Assembly (NCBI RefSeq): GCF_016902445.1
Contig: NZ_JACSNX010000003.1
Span: forward strand, 124,001 to 188,000
Source: Oscillibacter valericigenes
GTDB taxonomy: Bacteria; Bacillota; Clostridia; Oscillospirales; Oscillospiraceae
Reading direction: 5' to 3'
Length of the DNA: 64,000 nt
Shown: piece after piece, positions 1 to 7,768 of the stretch
Position numbering within the stretch: position 1 is the first letter of the stretch
Layout of the letters: each line of letters starts with the position of its first letter
Position numbers and translations under genes: made by a program
Notes under the pieces: model-generated
The model's database searches: none
What the model was told of the DNA's origin: nothing
Seen by the model: only the letters and a program-made list of their open reading frames with translations

Positions 1-1314
1 AAAGAGGAATTGGGCCAGAAATACTCTTTGTATGAATTAGATATCAAATTGGCCAGTGAACGGTTTGATTATAGCTGTCATTATGGCAGCCCTGATTACG
101 GATTTCCTAGTAAATTGGATCTTTTGTTTTCCTATTTACAATTTGTCTATCGCACCAAAAATATTACCAGTATAACCAATCTTTCAAGGCTTTCCCCAGC
201 GCAGCAACGATTGCGGTTGAGTTTTATGGAAACGCTGGAAGAAGCAAAAACTTTGGATGAACTGGATGAGCCTGCACGAGTTCGTATTCGGGATTATGAA
301 AATCGCTTTTTCTCTGACATTGCCTTTGGCAATTACGGAAAGACAATTGAGTACTATCAGAATTTGGTGGATAGGCTTCGTAGTACATCAACTAATAATA
401 GCATCGGAGATTGGGAGATTTCTCTGAAAGGTCTCATCTACGCACGAATTGGCATGGCTCGTTCCAAGGTAAAAAAAGATCAGGAAGGTACACATAATAT
501 TCGCTCAATTTTCAGCGAGGTTAGCAATCCGCAGGCATTGCAGGATAATATCTCTGAACTACTGGATCAACCACAAAATGAATTGCGCTACAACCAATAC
601 ATGACTAGAAGCACCTTATATTATTATTGGATGCAACTAGCCAAGATTACCGATTGTCCTGTGGAAACAGCCTTAATACGTGCAAAGCAATGGATGGAAA
701 TGGAGGAATCATTCCAGCAAGGCGGAAATAAAAATCCGGATCCTTACTATTATTTGCGGTCACTATATTATTTGCAGGCCCGTGAAGGTTCTCAGCAAGC
801 ATTATTAGATGCTAAAGCTATGGATCGAAAAATCGACCAACTTGCCAGTGATTCTCGGTTTGACTTACGAAAAGGGAATATTCGCTTAATCCGAGATATT
901 TTTGTAGAAGGCAAGGGCATGTCCCAATTGTTTGATGTTTCATTTTGTCGAACTGAGGAAGACATGTTTTACGCTATGGCACATGCAAAGGTCCGGCCAA
1001 TTGAATTGCAAGGTCATATAGATACCTTTTTGAATCGTTCTAATGCGTCCGTTACAGTTTATTCTCCAGACTGTTGGAGTAGCATGGATGTTCGTGTAGA
1101 AATTGGTCGCGGAGTTCAAAATTCTTTAACCGAGAATCAACAAGGCCACAAGGTTATATTCTATGCTGGTTGTTCAACCACGCATGTATGCGCGTTGTCA
1201 AACACGCTAAAAGATCTTACATCAAAAGAAGTCTTTGATGCTGCAGAAAAACTAACCGCAATTTCTCATACACATTCATCCGGAAAAAAAGGCAAGTTAC
1301 ATTCTAGGTCATAA
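1..1314 (+). CDS. C-terminal part of a large unrecognised protein (5' end outside window)
   Basis: The reading frame is open to the first base of the window, so the N-terminus is missing and at least 437 residues remain. I do not recognise a family. The visible part is rich in Tyr, Leu and charged residues in regularly spaced helical stretches (for example the YYQNLVDRL and YYYWMQLAKI segments), which suggests TPR-like helical repeats; a globular tail from about residue 330 contains Cys residues. There is no signal peptide or membrane segment. Base composition is clearly AT-richer than the chromosome after 3945, which fits cargo of the mobile element whose recombinase lies downstream. A C-terminal sensor of a STAND-type or similar multidomain defence protein is one possibility, but this is a guess from its location and helical character. 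Confidence 0.6.
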   Translation, partial: KEELGQKYSLYELDIKLASERFDYSCHYGSPDYGFPSKLDLLFSYLQFVYRTKNITSITNLSRLSPAQQRLRLSFMETLEEAKTLDELDEPARVRIRDYENRFFSDIAFGNYGKTIEYYQNLVDRLRSTSTNNSIGDWEISLKGLIYARIGMARSKVKKDQEGTHNIRSIFSEVSNPQALQDNISELLDQPQNELRYNQYMTRSTLYYYWMQLAKITDCPVETALIRAKQWMEMEESFQQGGNKNPDPYYYLRSLYYLQAREGSQQALLDAKAMDRKIDQLASDSRFDLRKGNIRLIRDIFVEGKGMSQLFDVSFCRTEEDMFYAMAHAKVRPIELQGHIDTFLNRSNASVTVYSPDCWSSMDVRVEIGRGVQNSLTENQQGHKVIFYAGCSTTHVCALSNTLKDLTSKEVFDAAEKLTAISHTHSSGKKGKLHSRS

Positions 1315-1370
1315 GTTCTTCCTTATAGGAAGCTACTTTGGACATCTGCTGTGGCAAGGTGCTTTAACAG

Positions 1371-1530
1371 AAAAAGCGTTCGAAGAACGCGCAGCCGCAG
1401 AATGAAATTCTGCGTTTAAAAGGGGCTTGGGGGCATTGCCCTCAACAAGCAGACGGCAGGGAATGTGAGTGTGTATTAACACTCGCATTGCTTGCCAGTC
1501 TTGTGTGTGGCTATCCACACGCATTGCTTG
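1371..1530. repeat. Chain of five consecutive short hairpins (possible oriT remnant)
   Basis: Five inverted repeats follow one another in the 358-base gap between two genes. 1376-1390 has a 6-bp stem with a GAA loop. 1396-1414 has an 8-bp stem, also with a GAA loop. 1425-1450 is a bulged stem joining GCTTG and CAAGC. 1465-1486 pairs GAGTGT with ACACTC, and 1503-1522 pairs GTGTGG with CCACAC. Each of the last two is followed by the same 12-mer CGCATTGCTTGC. No open frame is supported here. Hairpin clusters of this kind are typical of relaxase nick regions of mobilisable elements, but no relaxase gene is visible. Confidence 0.55.
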
Positions 1531-1616
1531 CGCCTATATGTTTGACTTCCGGGACGGTATCGCATAGACCTGCGTTTCTTTCTGGTTTGACCCTATGATA
1601 TTATGTTGATATGGGG

Positions 1617-1645
1617 TTGAATATTATCCTCTTATCTGATAAAAT
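1617..1645 (+). promoter_or_regulatory. Sigma-A promoter of the XRE-recombinase operon
   Basis: TTGAAT at 1617-1622 and TAAAAT at 1640-1645 are separated by exactly 17 bases, and the gene starts 28 bases after the -10. Just upstream, TTGACCCTAT (about 1588-1597) and ATATGGGGTT (about 1610-1619) form an imperfect inverted repeat touching the -35, a plausible operator for the repressor encoded next. Confidence 0.65.
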
Positions 1646-1672
1646 CAAGTTATACAGACAGGGGGTGTACTC

Positions 1673-2029
1673 TTGAAAGAAGTGGCAGAAAGATTGCGGT
1701 CTCTGCGGGAAAGTGTTAAGCTGTCCCAGGTTAAAATGGCCGAGATCGTCGGTGTCAAGCAATCCAGCCTGAACCGCTATGAGCTCAATCAGGCTTCACC
1801 GACCTTTGAAACACTTACCCGATATGCGGATTACTTTGATGTATCTATGGACTATATCTTTGGACGTACGGACAATCCTCAGGGCAAGCTGTATGAGTAC
1901 AAGCCTAAAATTCAGCAGAACGACCCCCAGATGCAGAAGTTTGTGGAAATGTGCTTTGACCCCACATCTCCTATGAATGCGCGGCTCAAGGAAGCGCTAC
2001 TGCAAATGCTTGGGGAGGCGAAACAATGA
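1673..2029 (+). CDS. XRE-family helix-turn-helix regulator
   Basis: 118 residues beginning with TTG (ribosome binding site GGGGGTG about 6 bases upstream). An XRE/Cro-type helix-turn-helix covers roughly residues 5-62: LRSLRESVKLSQVKMAEIVGV is followed by QSSLNRYELNQASP and then LTRYADYFDVSMDYIFGR, the typical five-helix layout. The tail (about 65-118) is unassigned. The stop overlaps the ATG of the serine recombinase, so the two are co-translated. In integrative elements such a pair usually means a repressor controlling the integrase. It probably binds the imperfect inverted repeat over its own promoter. The family call is firm; the repressor role is inferred from context. Confidence 0.85.
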   Translation: MKEVAERLRSLRESVKLSQVKMAEIVGVKQSSLNRYELNQASPTFETLTRYADYFDVSMDYIFGRTDNPQGKLYEYKPKIQQNDPQMQKFVEMCFDPTSPMNARLKEALLQMLGEAKQ

Positions 2030-3540
2030 ATGTTGTTATCTACGCCCGCTACTCCAGTCATAGCCAGACCGAGCAATCCATTGAGGGACAGCTCCATACC
2101 TGTTATGAGTATGCTAAAAACAACGGCTATCTTGTTGTTGGAGAGTACATTGACCGTGCGCAAAGCGGAACCACCGATAGCCGCGCCGAGTTCCAGCGAA
2201 TGATTGCCGACAGTGACAAGCACACCTTTGAGGGCGTTCTTGTATATCAGCTTGACCGTTTTGCTCGCAACCGATATGACAGTGCCATCAACAAGGCAAA
2301 ACTGAAAAAGAACGGTGTACGGGTGATCTCCGCACGGGAAAACATCAGCGATGATGCCAGCGGCATTCTGGTGGAAGGTGTTCTGGAAAGTATGGCTGAA
2401 TACTACTCAGCGGAGCTTTCCCAAAAGATTCGCCGGGGCATGGAGATCAATGCACAAAAGTGTTTGGCCAATGGTAGCAATCCTGGTTTGGGCTATAAGG
2501 TGGATTCCGAACGTCGGTACTATGTGGATGAGGAAGAAGCAAAAATCGTTCGGGAGATTTTTGAACGGTATGCCAGTGGAGAAACAGTTGCAGACATTAT
2601 CCGTGATTTGAACCGCAGAAAGCTCACGACTTCTCTTGGCAAACCCTTTAATAAAAACAGCGTCCACCGCATTTTGAACAACCGGCGTTACATCGGGTAT
2701 TACCTCTACAAAGGACAGGAAACGCCGGGCGGTATGCCTCGTATCATTGAAGATGAGCTGTTTGAGCGTGTCCACTATATCCTTGATCGCAACAAAAAAG
2801 CACCTGCCCGAGCTAGAGGGCGGGAAGAGTATCTGCTCACCACAAAGCTGTTCTGTGGCTACTGCCGGGAGATGATGACCGGTTACGGTGGTACAGGAAA
2901 ATCCGGCAAGACCTATCACTACTATGCCTGCAATAATTTCAAACGGCGCAAATGTAAAAAGAAGGTTATCGGTAAAGAGAGAATTGAGGATCGTGTGGTG
3001 TTGGAGTGCCGCAAGTTGCTGACAGATAGCAACATTGAGCGGATCGCAGCTTCGGTATCCGAGGTCTGTGAATCCAACCGGGACACTGCATCCATCAAAC
3101 GCATCAGAGCTGCCATCCAGGAAGCAGACACCGCCATTGAAAATCTCTGGAAGGCGTTGGAGCGGGGACAGGCGGCCGACATGATTACTGAGCGGATTGA
3201 AAAACGCCAGCACGAAAAAGAGGAGCTGCAAGCACAGCTGGCTGTCGAGATGGCGAAGCAGGTGACTTTGACAGCACCCCAGGTTAGAGCCTATCTCTAC
3301 TCGCTCAGGCAAGGAGACAAGAACGACGAGAACATAAAGCGTGGGATCATCAATATCTTCCTCCGGGCGGTATATTTGTATGATGACCGGTTCACCTTGG
3401 TTTTGAACGGCAGCGACAAGACAATCACAATTGATGACATCCTGCTGGACGAGATTGAGGAGGGACTTGAGGGTGACCTGACCAGCTGCGAAGGGTGTTC
3501 ATCGTTGGTTGCGGACGCTCCACCAAAAAGAAAGACATGA
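2026..3540 (+). CDS. Large serine recombinase (integrase of a mobile element)
   Basis: 504 residues. An N-terminal resolvase catalytic domain (about 1-150) starts with IYARYSS, the predicted nucleophile being Ser10, and continues with YQLDRFARN and a long helix. A 'Recombinase' domain follows (about 160-265, including RRYIGYYLYKG). A zinc ribbon (about 278-330) carries CGYC and a later C-x7-C pair. A coiled coil rich in Glu/Lys/Ala (about 350-400) comes before the tail. This is the full layout of the large serine integrases that move phages, ICEs and transposons such as Tn4451-like elements. It lies at the AT-rich/GC-rich boundary, so the element end (attL or attR) should be close to 3540. 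The stop codon sits inside a long hairpin terminator. Confidence 0.93.
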   Translation: MNVVIYARYSSHSQTEQSIEGQLHTCYEYAKNNGYLVVGEYIDRAQSGTTDSRAEFQRMIADSDKHTFEGVLVYQLDRFARNRYDSAINKAKLKKNGVRVISARENISDDASGILVEGVLESMAEYYSAELSQKIRRGMEINAQKCLANGSNPGLGYKVDSERRYYVDEEEAKIVREIFERYASGETVADIIRDLNRRKLTTSLGKPFNKNSVHRILNNRRYIGYYLYKGQETPGGMPRIIEDELFERVHYILDRNKKAPARARGREEYLLTTKLFCGYCREMMTGYGGTGKSGKTYHYYACNNFKRRKCKKKVIGKERIEDRVVLECRKLLTDSNIERIAASVSEVCESNRDTASIKRIRAAIQEADTAIENLWKALERGQAADMITERIEKRQHEKEELQAQLAVEMAKQVTLTAPQVRAYLYSLRQGDKNDENIKRGIINIFLRAVYLYDDRFTLVLNGSDKTITIDDILLDEIEEGLEGDLTSCEGCSSLVADAPPKRKT

Positions 3541-3563
3541 CCTTTGGTCATGTCTTTCTTTTT
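3525..3563 (+). terminator. 18-bp hairpin terminator overlapping the recombinase stop codon
   Basis: An 18-bp perfect stem (3525-3542 pairing with 3546-3563) with loop TTT ends in a T tract. The last codons and stop of the recombinase lie within its left arm. The A-rich left arm makes it potentially bidirectional. Confidence 0.8.
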
Positions 3564-3564
3564 G

Positions 3565-3640
3565 GGTTCCAGCCGCCAAAGGCGGCTTCCACCCTTCGGT
3601 ATTTGAATGCTCGGGGTCGGCAAAGCCGCCCCTGCGCCAA
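3565..3640. repeat. Hairpin-associated intergenic repeat, copy 1
   Basis: Starts with GGTTCC right after the terminator stem and contains GCCAAAGGCGGC, CTTCGG and ATTTGAATGCTC. The same order is found at 3803-3878. Between the copies (3641-3760) I see G/C-rich sequence with short inverted repeats and no gene. Confidence 0.6.
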
Positions 3641-3760
3641 GGTTTTCCCCTGCGGTGAAAACGCTTGTGCGGCGCACTCGCGCCGCGGCCCAGAAGGGCC
3701 GTTTGGCGGTTCTTCTGCAATAGTCTCGTCCATCCAAAATATCGATTTCACCCCTCGCTT

Positions 3761-3804
3761 CCAAAAGCAAAAGGACATCCGGAAGGATGTCCTTTTGCTT
3801 TTGG
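3761..3804. terminator. 20-bp perfect hairpin, probable bidirectional terminator
   Basis: 3761-3780 pairs perfectly with 3785-3804 around the loop GGAA. A/T-rich stem ends give a T tract in either direction, so it could end transcription of the minus-strand ABC-F gene as well as read-through from the recombinase. Confidence 0.7.
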
Positions 3805-3878
3805 TTCCGCTGCCAAAAGGGCGGCTCCGTACTTCGGCATTTGAATGCTCAGAACGGAAGAGCCGGCCCTCCGCCGGT
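3803..3878. repeat. Hairpin-associated intergenic repeat, copy 2
   Basis: Second copy of the tail repeat, 238 bases after copy 1: GGTTCC, GCCAAAAGGGCGGC, CTTCGG, ATTTGAATGCTC in the same order, again directly after a long hairpin. The remaining sequence to 3944 shows no gene. Confidence 0.6.
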
Positions 3879-3944
3879 CCGGTGGGATGCGGCCTCTGGA
3901 GAACGTTTATGCGGGACAGAATACGGATCTCCCGGGAAAGATCC

Positions 3945-5726
3945 TCACCCATTCTGGGCATCGATCTGCTCCTTCAGCTCGTTGAGATACACCCACCGCT
4001 CCGTCTTCTCCTCCAGGGCGGCCTCCAGCTCCGCCTGCCGGGCCTGGAGCTCCTGGAGCTTCACGTAGTCGCTGCCGCAGGCCGCCTGCTCCGCCTGGCA
4101 GGCGGCCAGGTCCGCCTCCAGCTGGGCCAGGTCGTCGTCGATGGTCTCGAATTCCCGCTGCTCCTTGAAGGAGAATTTCAGTTTCCGCTCCCGGGGCCGC
4201 TCCTGTGCGGGCTTGGGCTTTTCCGCCTTGGGGGCGGGGGCCTCCGCCTCCCGGCGCTTGGCCTGCCAGTCGGACCAGTTGCCGGTGAAGCGGTCGATCT
4301 CCCCGTCTCCCCGGACCTCGAAGATGGACTCCGCCAGCTTGTCCAGGAAGAAGCGGTCGTGGGACACCGCCAGAATGGGGCCGGGGAAGCCCTGCAGATA
4401 GTCCTCCAGGATGGAGAGGGTGGTCACGTCCAGGTCGTTGGTGGGCTCGTCCAGCAGCAGCACGTTGGGGGCCTCCATCAGCACGGACAGCAGATACAGC
4501 CGCCGCCGCTCCCCGCCGGAGAGCCGCCCGATGGGCACGGACTGGAGATCCCCGGGGAAGAGGAACCGCTCCATCATCTGGTTGGCGGAGAAGGTGCCCT
4601 CGTCGGTCTTTACCTCGTCGGCGATGTCGTGGATGAAGTCGTAGACCCGCTGTTGGAGGTCCAGCTCCCGGCCCTCCTGGGAGAAGTGGCCGATCTTCAC
4701 CGTGGCGCCCACCTCCACCGTGCCGCTGTCCGGCGCCAGCTCCCCGGCGATCAGGTGGAGCAGGGTGGACTTGCCGGCGCCGTTGCGGCCCACGATGCCG
4801 ATGCGGTCGTTCCGCAGCAGGTTGTAGGAGAAGTGGCTGACGATGGGCCGCCCGTCAAAGGACTTGGACACGTCGTGGAGCTCGATGATCTTCTTCCCCA
4901 GGCGGCTGGAGGCCGCCGCCATCTGGACGGCTTCGTCCGTCTCCGGCGCGTCCTGGTCCAGCAGGGCCTCGTACCGCTGGATGCGCTCCTTGGACTTGGT
5001 GGTGCGGGCCTTGCAGCCCCGCATGATCCACTCCCGCTCCACCCGGAGGATGGACTGACGCTTGCGCTCACTGGCCTCCGCCATCTCCTGCCGCTGCTCC
5101 CGCAGCTCCAGGTACTTGGAATAGTTGGCCTCGTAGTGGTACAGCTTTCCCCGGGAGAGCTCCGTGATGTGGTTCACCACCCGCTCCAGGAAATACCGGT
5201 CGTGGGTCACCATGACGAGGCCGCCCTTGAACCGGCGGAGCCAGTCCTCCAGCCAGGATACCATCTCGCTGTCCAGGTGGTTGGTGGGCTCGTCCAAAAT
5301 CAGCACGTCCGCCGGGTGGATGAGGGCCGCCGCCAGGGCCACCCGCTTCCGCTGTCCGCCGGAGAGGGTGCCCACCTTCTGGGAGAAATCCGTGATGCCC
5401 AGCCGGTTCAGCATGGCCTTGGCCTCGTATTCGTTCAGTGCCCGGAACTCGGCGGGGAAGTGGAGAAAGACCTGCTCCAGCACGGTGGCGTCCTCATCCA
5501 TCACCGGGTTCTGGGAGAGGAGGCTGATCTGGACGTTGGGGTTCCGGGAGATGGTGCCGCCGTCCGGCTCCGTGACGCCGGAGAGCACCTTTAGAAAGGT
5601 GGACTTGCCGGTGCCGTTGATGCCGATGACGCCCACCTTGTCCCCCTCGTTGAGGTAGAAGTTCACATCGTCCAGCAGCTGGCGGCTGCCGAAGTTGATG
5701 GAGAGATGTTCCGCGGATAAGAGCAT
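3945..5726 (-). CDS. ABC-F family ATP-binding protein (ribosome-associated)
   Basis: 593 residues from the ATG at 5724-5726, which has AGGAGG 7 bases upstream; a longer in-frame extension to about 6551 is not used because it lacks a ribosome binding site and reads through a separate gene. Two ABC ATPase domains are visible: Walker A GINGTGKS (35-42), signature LSGGQ (121-125), Walker B LILDEPTNHLD, then a charged linker (about 190-275), a second Walker A GRNGAGKS (313-320) and LSGGE plus LLLDEPTNDLD. A Lys/Glu-rich coiled coil ends the protein (about 530-593), as in Uup/YfmR-type members. There are no membrane segments, so it is not a transporter. ABC-F proteins act on stalled ribosomes or protect against ribosome antibiotics; which role applies cannot be told. 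Confidence 0.93.
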   Translation of the reverse strand: MLLSAEHLSINFGSRQLLDDVNFYLNEGDKVGVIGINGTGKSTFLKVLSGVTEPDGGTISRNPNVQISLLSQNPVMDEDATVLEQVFLHFPAEFRALNEYEAKAMLNRLGITDFSQKVGTLSGGQRKRVALAAALIHPADVLILDEPTNHLDSEMVSWLEDWLRRFKGGLVMVTHDRYFLERVVNHITELSRGKLYHYEANYSKYLELREQRQEMAEASERKRQSILRVEREWIMRGCKARTTKSKERIQRYEALLDQDAPETDEAVQMAAASSRLGKKIIELHDVSKSFDGRPIVSHFSYNLLRNDRIGIVGRNGAGKSTLLHLIAGELAPDSGTVEVGATVKIGHFSQEGRELDLQQRVYDFIHDIADEVKTDEGTFSANQMMERFLFPGDLQSVPIGRLSGGERRRLYLLSVLMEAPNVLLLDEPTNDLDVTTLSILEDYLQGFPGPILAVSHDRFFLDKLAESIFEVRGDGEIDRFTGNWSDWQAKRREAEAPAPKAEKPKPAQERPRERKLKFSFKEQREFETIDDDLAQLEADLAACQAEQAACGSDYVKLQELQARQAELEAALEEKTERWVYLNELKEQIDAQNG

Positions 5727-5797
5727 GGAGGTTCCTCCTGAAAAAAAGCTGCATCCATTGTACCACGAAGAATGGTATTTGACCAGAGCCAAAACCC

Positions 5798-5826
5798 TTG
5801 CAAACAGGCCGGCGGCGGGGTACAAT
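5798..5826 (+). promoter_or_regulatory. Sigma-A promoter of the small membrane protein
   Basis: TTGCAA (5798-5803), 17-base spacer, TACAAT (5821-5826). On the other strand, TACAAT at 5757-5762 with a weak -35 could serve the divergent ABC-F gene. Confidence 0.65.
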
Positions 5827-5852
5827 ATCTGCAAAGCGGGAAGGAGGCCGTT

Positions 5853-6284
5853 ATGCGAGAGATCCGACCCTTTGAACCCTGGTTCTTCATCTTGTTCGGT
5901 CTGTTTCACCTCCACCGCGTCAGGGGCCTGTGGGACCGGGAGGGCTACGCCGTCTTCTGGCTGGGGGTCCTGATGGAGCGAGGTGCTTTTTACTGGGCCC
6001 TGATGGCAGTGCTGGGCGGGATGTGTCTCTGGGCACTGGCGATGTTCTTCCGGCGGTTCCGGGAGCGGTGCTGGTGGCGGTGGGCCTATCTGTTCGGTGG
6101 TGGATATGTGCTGTTTGACCTGTTCGCCATCGTGGCGGAGCTGTCCTTTTGGCAGCGCCTGCTGGCGGCCATGTTCGATACGGCGGCCTGGTACTGGAAT
6201 TGGCTCTGGGGCGCGTTCGCGGCCCTGGGCGCCGCCTGCCTGCTGTTCGGGATTTCTCTGCTGCGCAGAAGGAGAAGTGCCTGA
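5853..6284 (+). CDS. Small multi-spanning membrane protein of unknown function
   Basis: 143 residues from the ATG at 5853 (GGAAGGAGG upstream). Aromatic-rich hydrophobic stretches give about four membrane segments: around 12-30 weakly, 40-65 (FYWALMAVLGGMCLWALAMFF), 75-95 (YLFGGGYVLFDLFAIVAEL) and 110-137 (WNWLWGAFAALGAACLLFGISLL), followed by an RRRR cytoplasmic end that fits the positive-inside rule. There is no recognisable domain. It stands alone between the divergent ABC-F gene and the pseudouridine synthase, so context gives no function. Confidence 0.7.
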   Translation: MREIRPFEPWFFILFGLFHLHRVRGLWDREGYAVFWLGVLMERGAFYWALMAVLGGMCLWALAMFFRRFRERCWWRWAYLFGGGYVLFDLFAIVAELSFWQRLLAAMFDTAAWYWNWLWGAFAALGAACLLFGISLLRRRRSA

Positions 6285-6342
6285 TGGAAACGATTTCATA
6301 TACCCTGCCTCCAGAGTCCCCCATCCCCGCACCGCTTCCCCC

Positions 6343-6475
6343 GGGCGGCAGATTGCCGCCCCTACGGCGGGGAACGGGGCCGATCCGTCATCGATAAACG
6401 GGCCGACACACAGGCCGGCCCCTACGCTGTATTTTGGAAAAATTCCTAATTCCTCATTCCTAACTCCTAATTCCC
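6343..6475. repeat. Small intergenic repeats: two GC-rich palindromes and an ATTCCTA array
   Basis: Two GC-rich palindromic units, 6343-6366 and 6399-6426, each end in GCCCCTACG. They are followed by a run of ATTCCTAA-like repeats with drifting copies (6441-6475). This fills the gap before the pseudouridine synthase; no gene is seen. Confidence 0.5.
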
Positions 6476-6494
6476 ACAGGGGGGTGCTTCCCAG

Positions 6495-7448
6495 TTGCCC
6501 ACGATCCGCGCCATCGTCACGCCGGAACAGGACGGCGCCACCGTCCGCCACATCTTAAAAGCCGTCCTCCACGTCTCGTCCCACGCCATCTCCCGGCTGA
6601 CCCGGACGGAGAACGGCATCCGGGTGAACGGAAAACATGCCCGTACAGTGGATCTCCTTCACACCGGCGACGTGCTGGAGGTGGAGACCGGCGACCACCG
6701 GCCGCCCCGGGTGCGGCCCACGCCGGGCGACTGGCCCCTGCCCGTCGTCTGGGAGGACGGCCACCTGCTGGTGGTGAACAAGCCCGCCGGCATGACGGCC
6801 CACGCATCTAACTTCCTGCCGGACACCCCCACCGTGGCAGGGGCCCTGGCCTGGCAGCGGGGCACGGACTTTGTGTTCCACCCGGTGAACCGGCTGGACA
6901 AGGGCACCACCGGCCTGATGGTGATCGCCAAGAGTGGCTACATCCACGACCGGCTCCGGTACGCCCTCCACACGGAGAGCTTCTACCGGGAGTACCGGGC
7001 GGTGTGCGTGGGCTGCCCGGAGCCGGTGTCCGGCACCATCGACGCCCCCATCGGCCGGGACCCCAATTCCGTGGTGGGCCGGTGCGTCCGGCCCGACGGC
7101 GCCCGGGCCGTCACCCATTATGAGGTGCTGGGGACGGAGGATGGGTTGTCCCTCCTGCGGCTGCGGCCGGAGACGGGGCGGACCCACCAGCTCCGGGTCC
7201 ATATGGCGTCCATCGGCTGCCCTCTGGCCGGGGACTGGCTGTACGGAAGGGAGGACCCGGACCTGATCCCCCGGCCTGCCCTTCACGCTTACGCCCTGGA
7301 ACTGGACCACCCGGTGACTGGGAAGCATTTATCCTTGACAGCGCCTATCCCGTCGGATATGGCCCGGCTGGTGCCGGGACTTTTGGCCGAAACAGCGCGC
7401 GCCGGAGAAAAAACTGACCATAAAATAGGAGGAGGTAGTTTATGTTAA
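6495..7448 (+). CDS. RluA/RluD-family rRNA pseudouridine synthase
   Basis: 317 residues beginning with TTG (AGGGGGGTG upstream). An S4 RNA-binding domain (about 10-70) is followed by the RluA catalytic domain with HPVNRLDKGTTG, in which Asp135 is the catalytic residue, and RPETGRTHQLRVHM, the second family motif. It converts specific uridines to pseudouridine in structured RNA, most likely 23S rRNA. Length and domain order fit RluD/YlyB-type enzymes; the exact target site cannot be read from the sequence. It overlaps the next gene by 7 bases, so the two are translated together. Confidence 0.92.
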   Translation: MPTIRAIVTPEQDGATVRHILKAVLHVSSHAISRLTRTENGIRVNGKHARTVDLLHTGDVLEVETGDHRPPRVRPTPGDWPLPVVWEDGHLLVVNKPAGMTAHASNFLPDTPTVAGALAWQRGTDFVFHPVNRLDKGTTGLMVIAKSGYIHDRLRYALHTESFYREYRAVCVGCPEPVSGTIDAPIGRDPNSVVGRCVRPDGARAVTHYEVLGTEDGLSLLRLRPETGRTHQLRVHMASIGCPLAGDWLYGREDPDLIPRPALHAYALELDHPVTGKHLSLTAPIPSDMARLVPGLLAETARAGEKTDHKIGGGSLC

Positions 7449-7726
7449 CTTGGAATGTCACCTATCACTGCAAGCCCGGCCAGCGGGAGGCCTTCTATCA
7501 GGCCCTCTGCGACCTGGGCGTCCGGGCCAACTCCCTGCAGGAGGAGGGCAACCTGAAGTACGACTACTTCTTCGCCGCGGAGGCCCCGGACGACCTGCTG
7601 CTGGTGGAGAGCTGGACCACGCCGGAACTCCAGCAGACCCACTGCCAGACGGAGATCTTCGGAAAGCTCCAGGCGCTGAAGGCGGAGTTCTGCGACAGCG
7701 TCCACATCGACAAGTTCGATCACTGA
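7442..7726 (+). CDS. Antibiotic biosynthesis monooxygenase (ABM) domain protein
   Basis: 94 residues, a single ABM/dimeric alpha-beta barrel domain: an N-terminal strand (LTWNVTYHCKPGQREAFYQAL), a central EEGNLKYDYFFA strand and LLVESWTTPELQQTH, a typical YcnE/YgiN-like layout. Such small proteins dimerise and act as monooxygenase- or isomerase-like enzymes on small molecules, often quinones. It overlaps the end of the pseudouridine synthase gene and is the last gene of that unit, but no functional link to RNA modification is expected. Confidence 0.8.
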   Translation: MLTWNVTYHCKPGQREAFYQALCDLGVRANSLQEEGNLKYDYFFAAEAPDDLLLVESWTTPELQQTHCQTEIFGKLQALKAEFCDSVHIDKFDH

Positions 7727-7735
7727 GCAACGAAA

Positions 7736-7764
7736 AGCGGGAGGCATCCAACCTCCCGCTTCTT
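7736..7764. terminator. Bidirectional terminator between convergent genes
   Basis: 9-bp perfect stem AGCGGGAGG / CCTCCCGCT with a 7-base loop, then TTCTTT. It lies between the ABM gene and the oppositely oriented acetyltransferase gene. Confidence 0.85.
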
Positions 7765-7768
7765 TATG

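Noticed and set aside
1333-1524. Small minus-strand frame over the hairpin chain
   Set aside because: It consists of the inverted repeats themselves, with no RBS or protein-like composition.
1371-1530. CRISPR array
   Set aside because: The stems differ in sequence and spacing; only one 12-mer is repeated, twice, and there are no cas genes in the window.
3495-5594. Plus-strand open frame of about 700 codons through the ABC-F gene
   Set aside because: Leu/Gly/Val-rich antisense of ABC-F; the start lies within the serine recombinase and its terminator.
5727-6551. Long in-frame upstream extension of the ABC-F gene (about 275 extra residues)
   Set aside because: AGGAGG precedes the internal ATG at 5724-5726, the family starts there, and the extension is low-complexity Pro/Arg-rich antisense of the membrane protein gene and its intergenic region.
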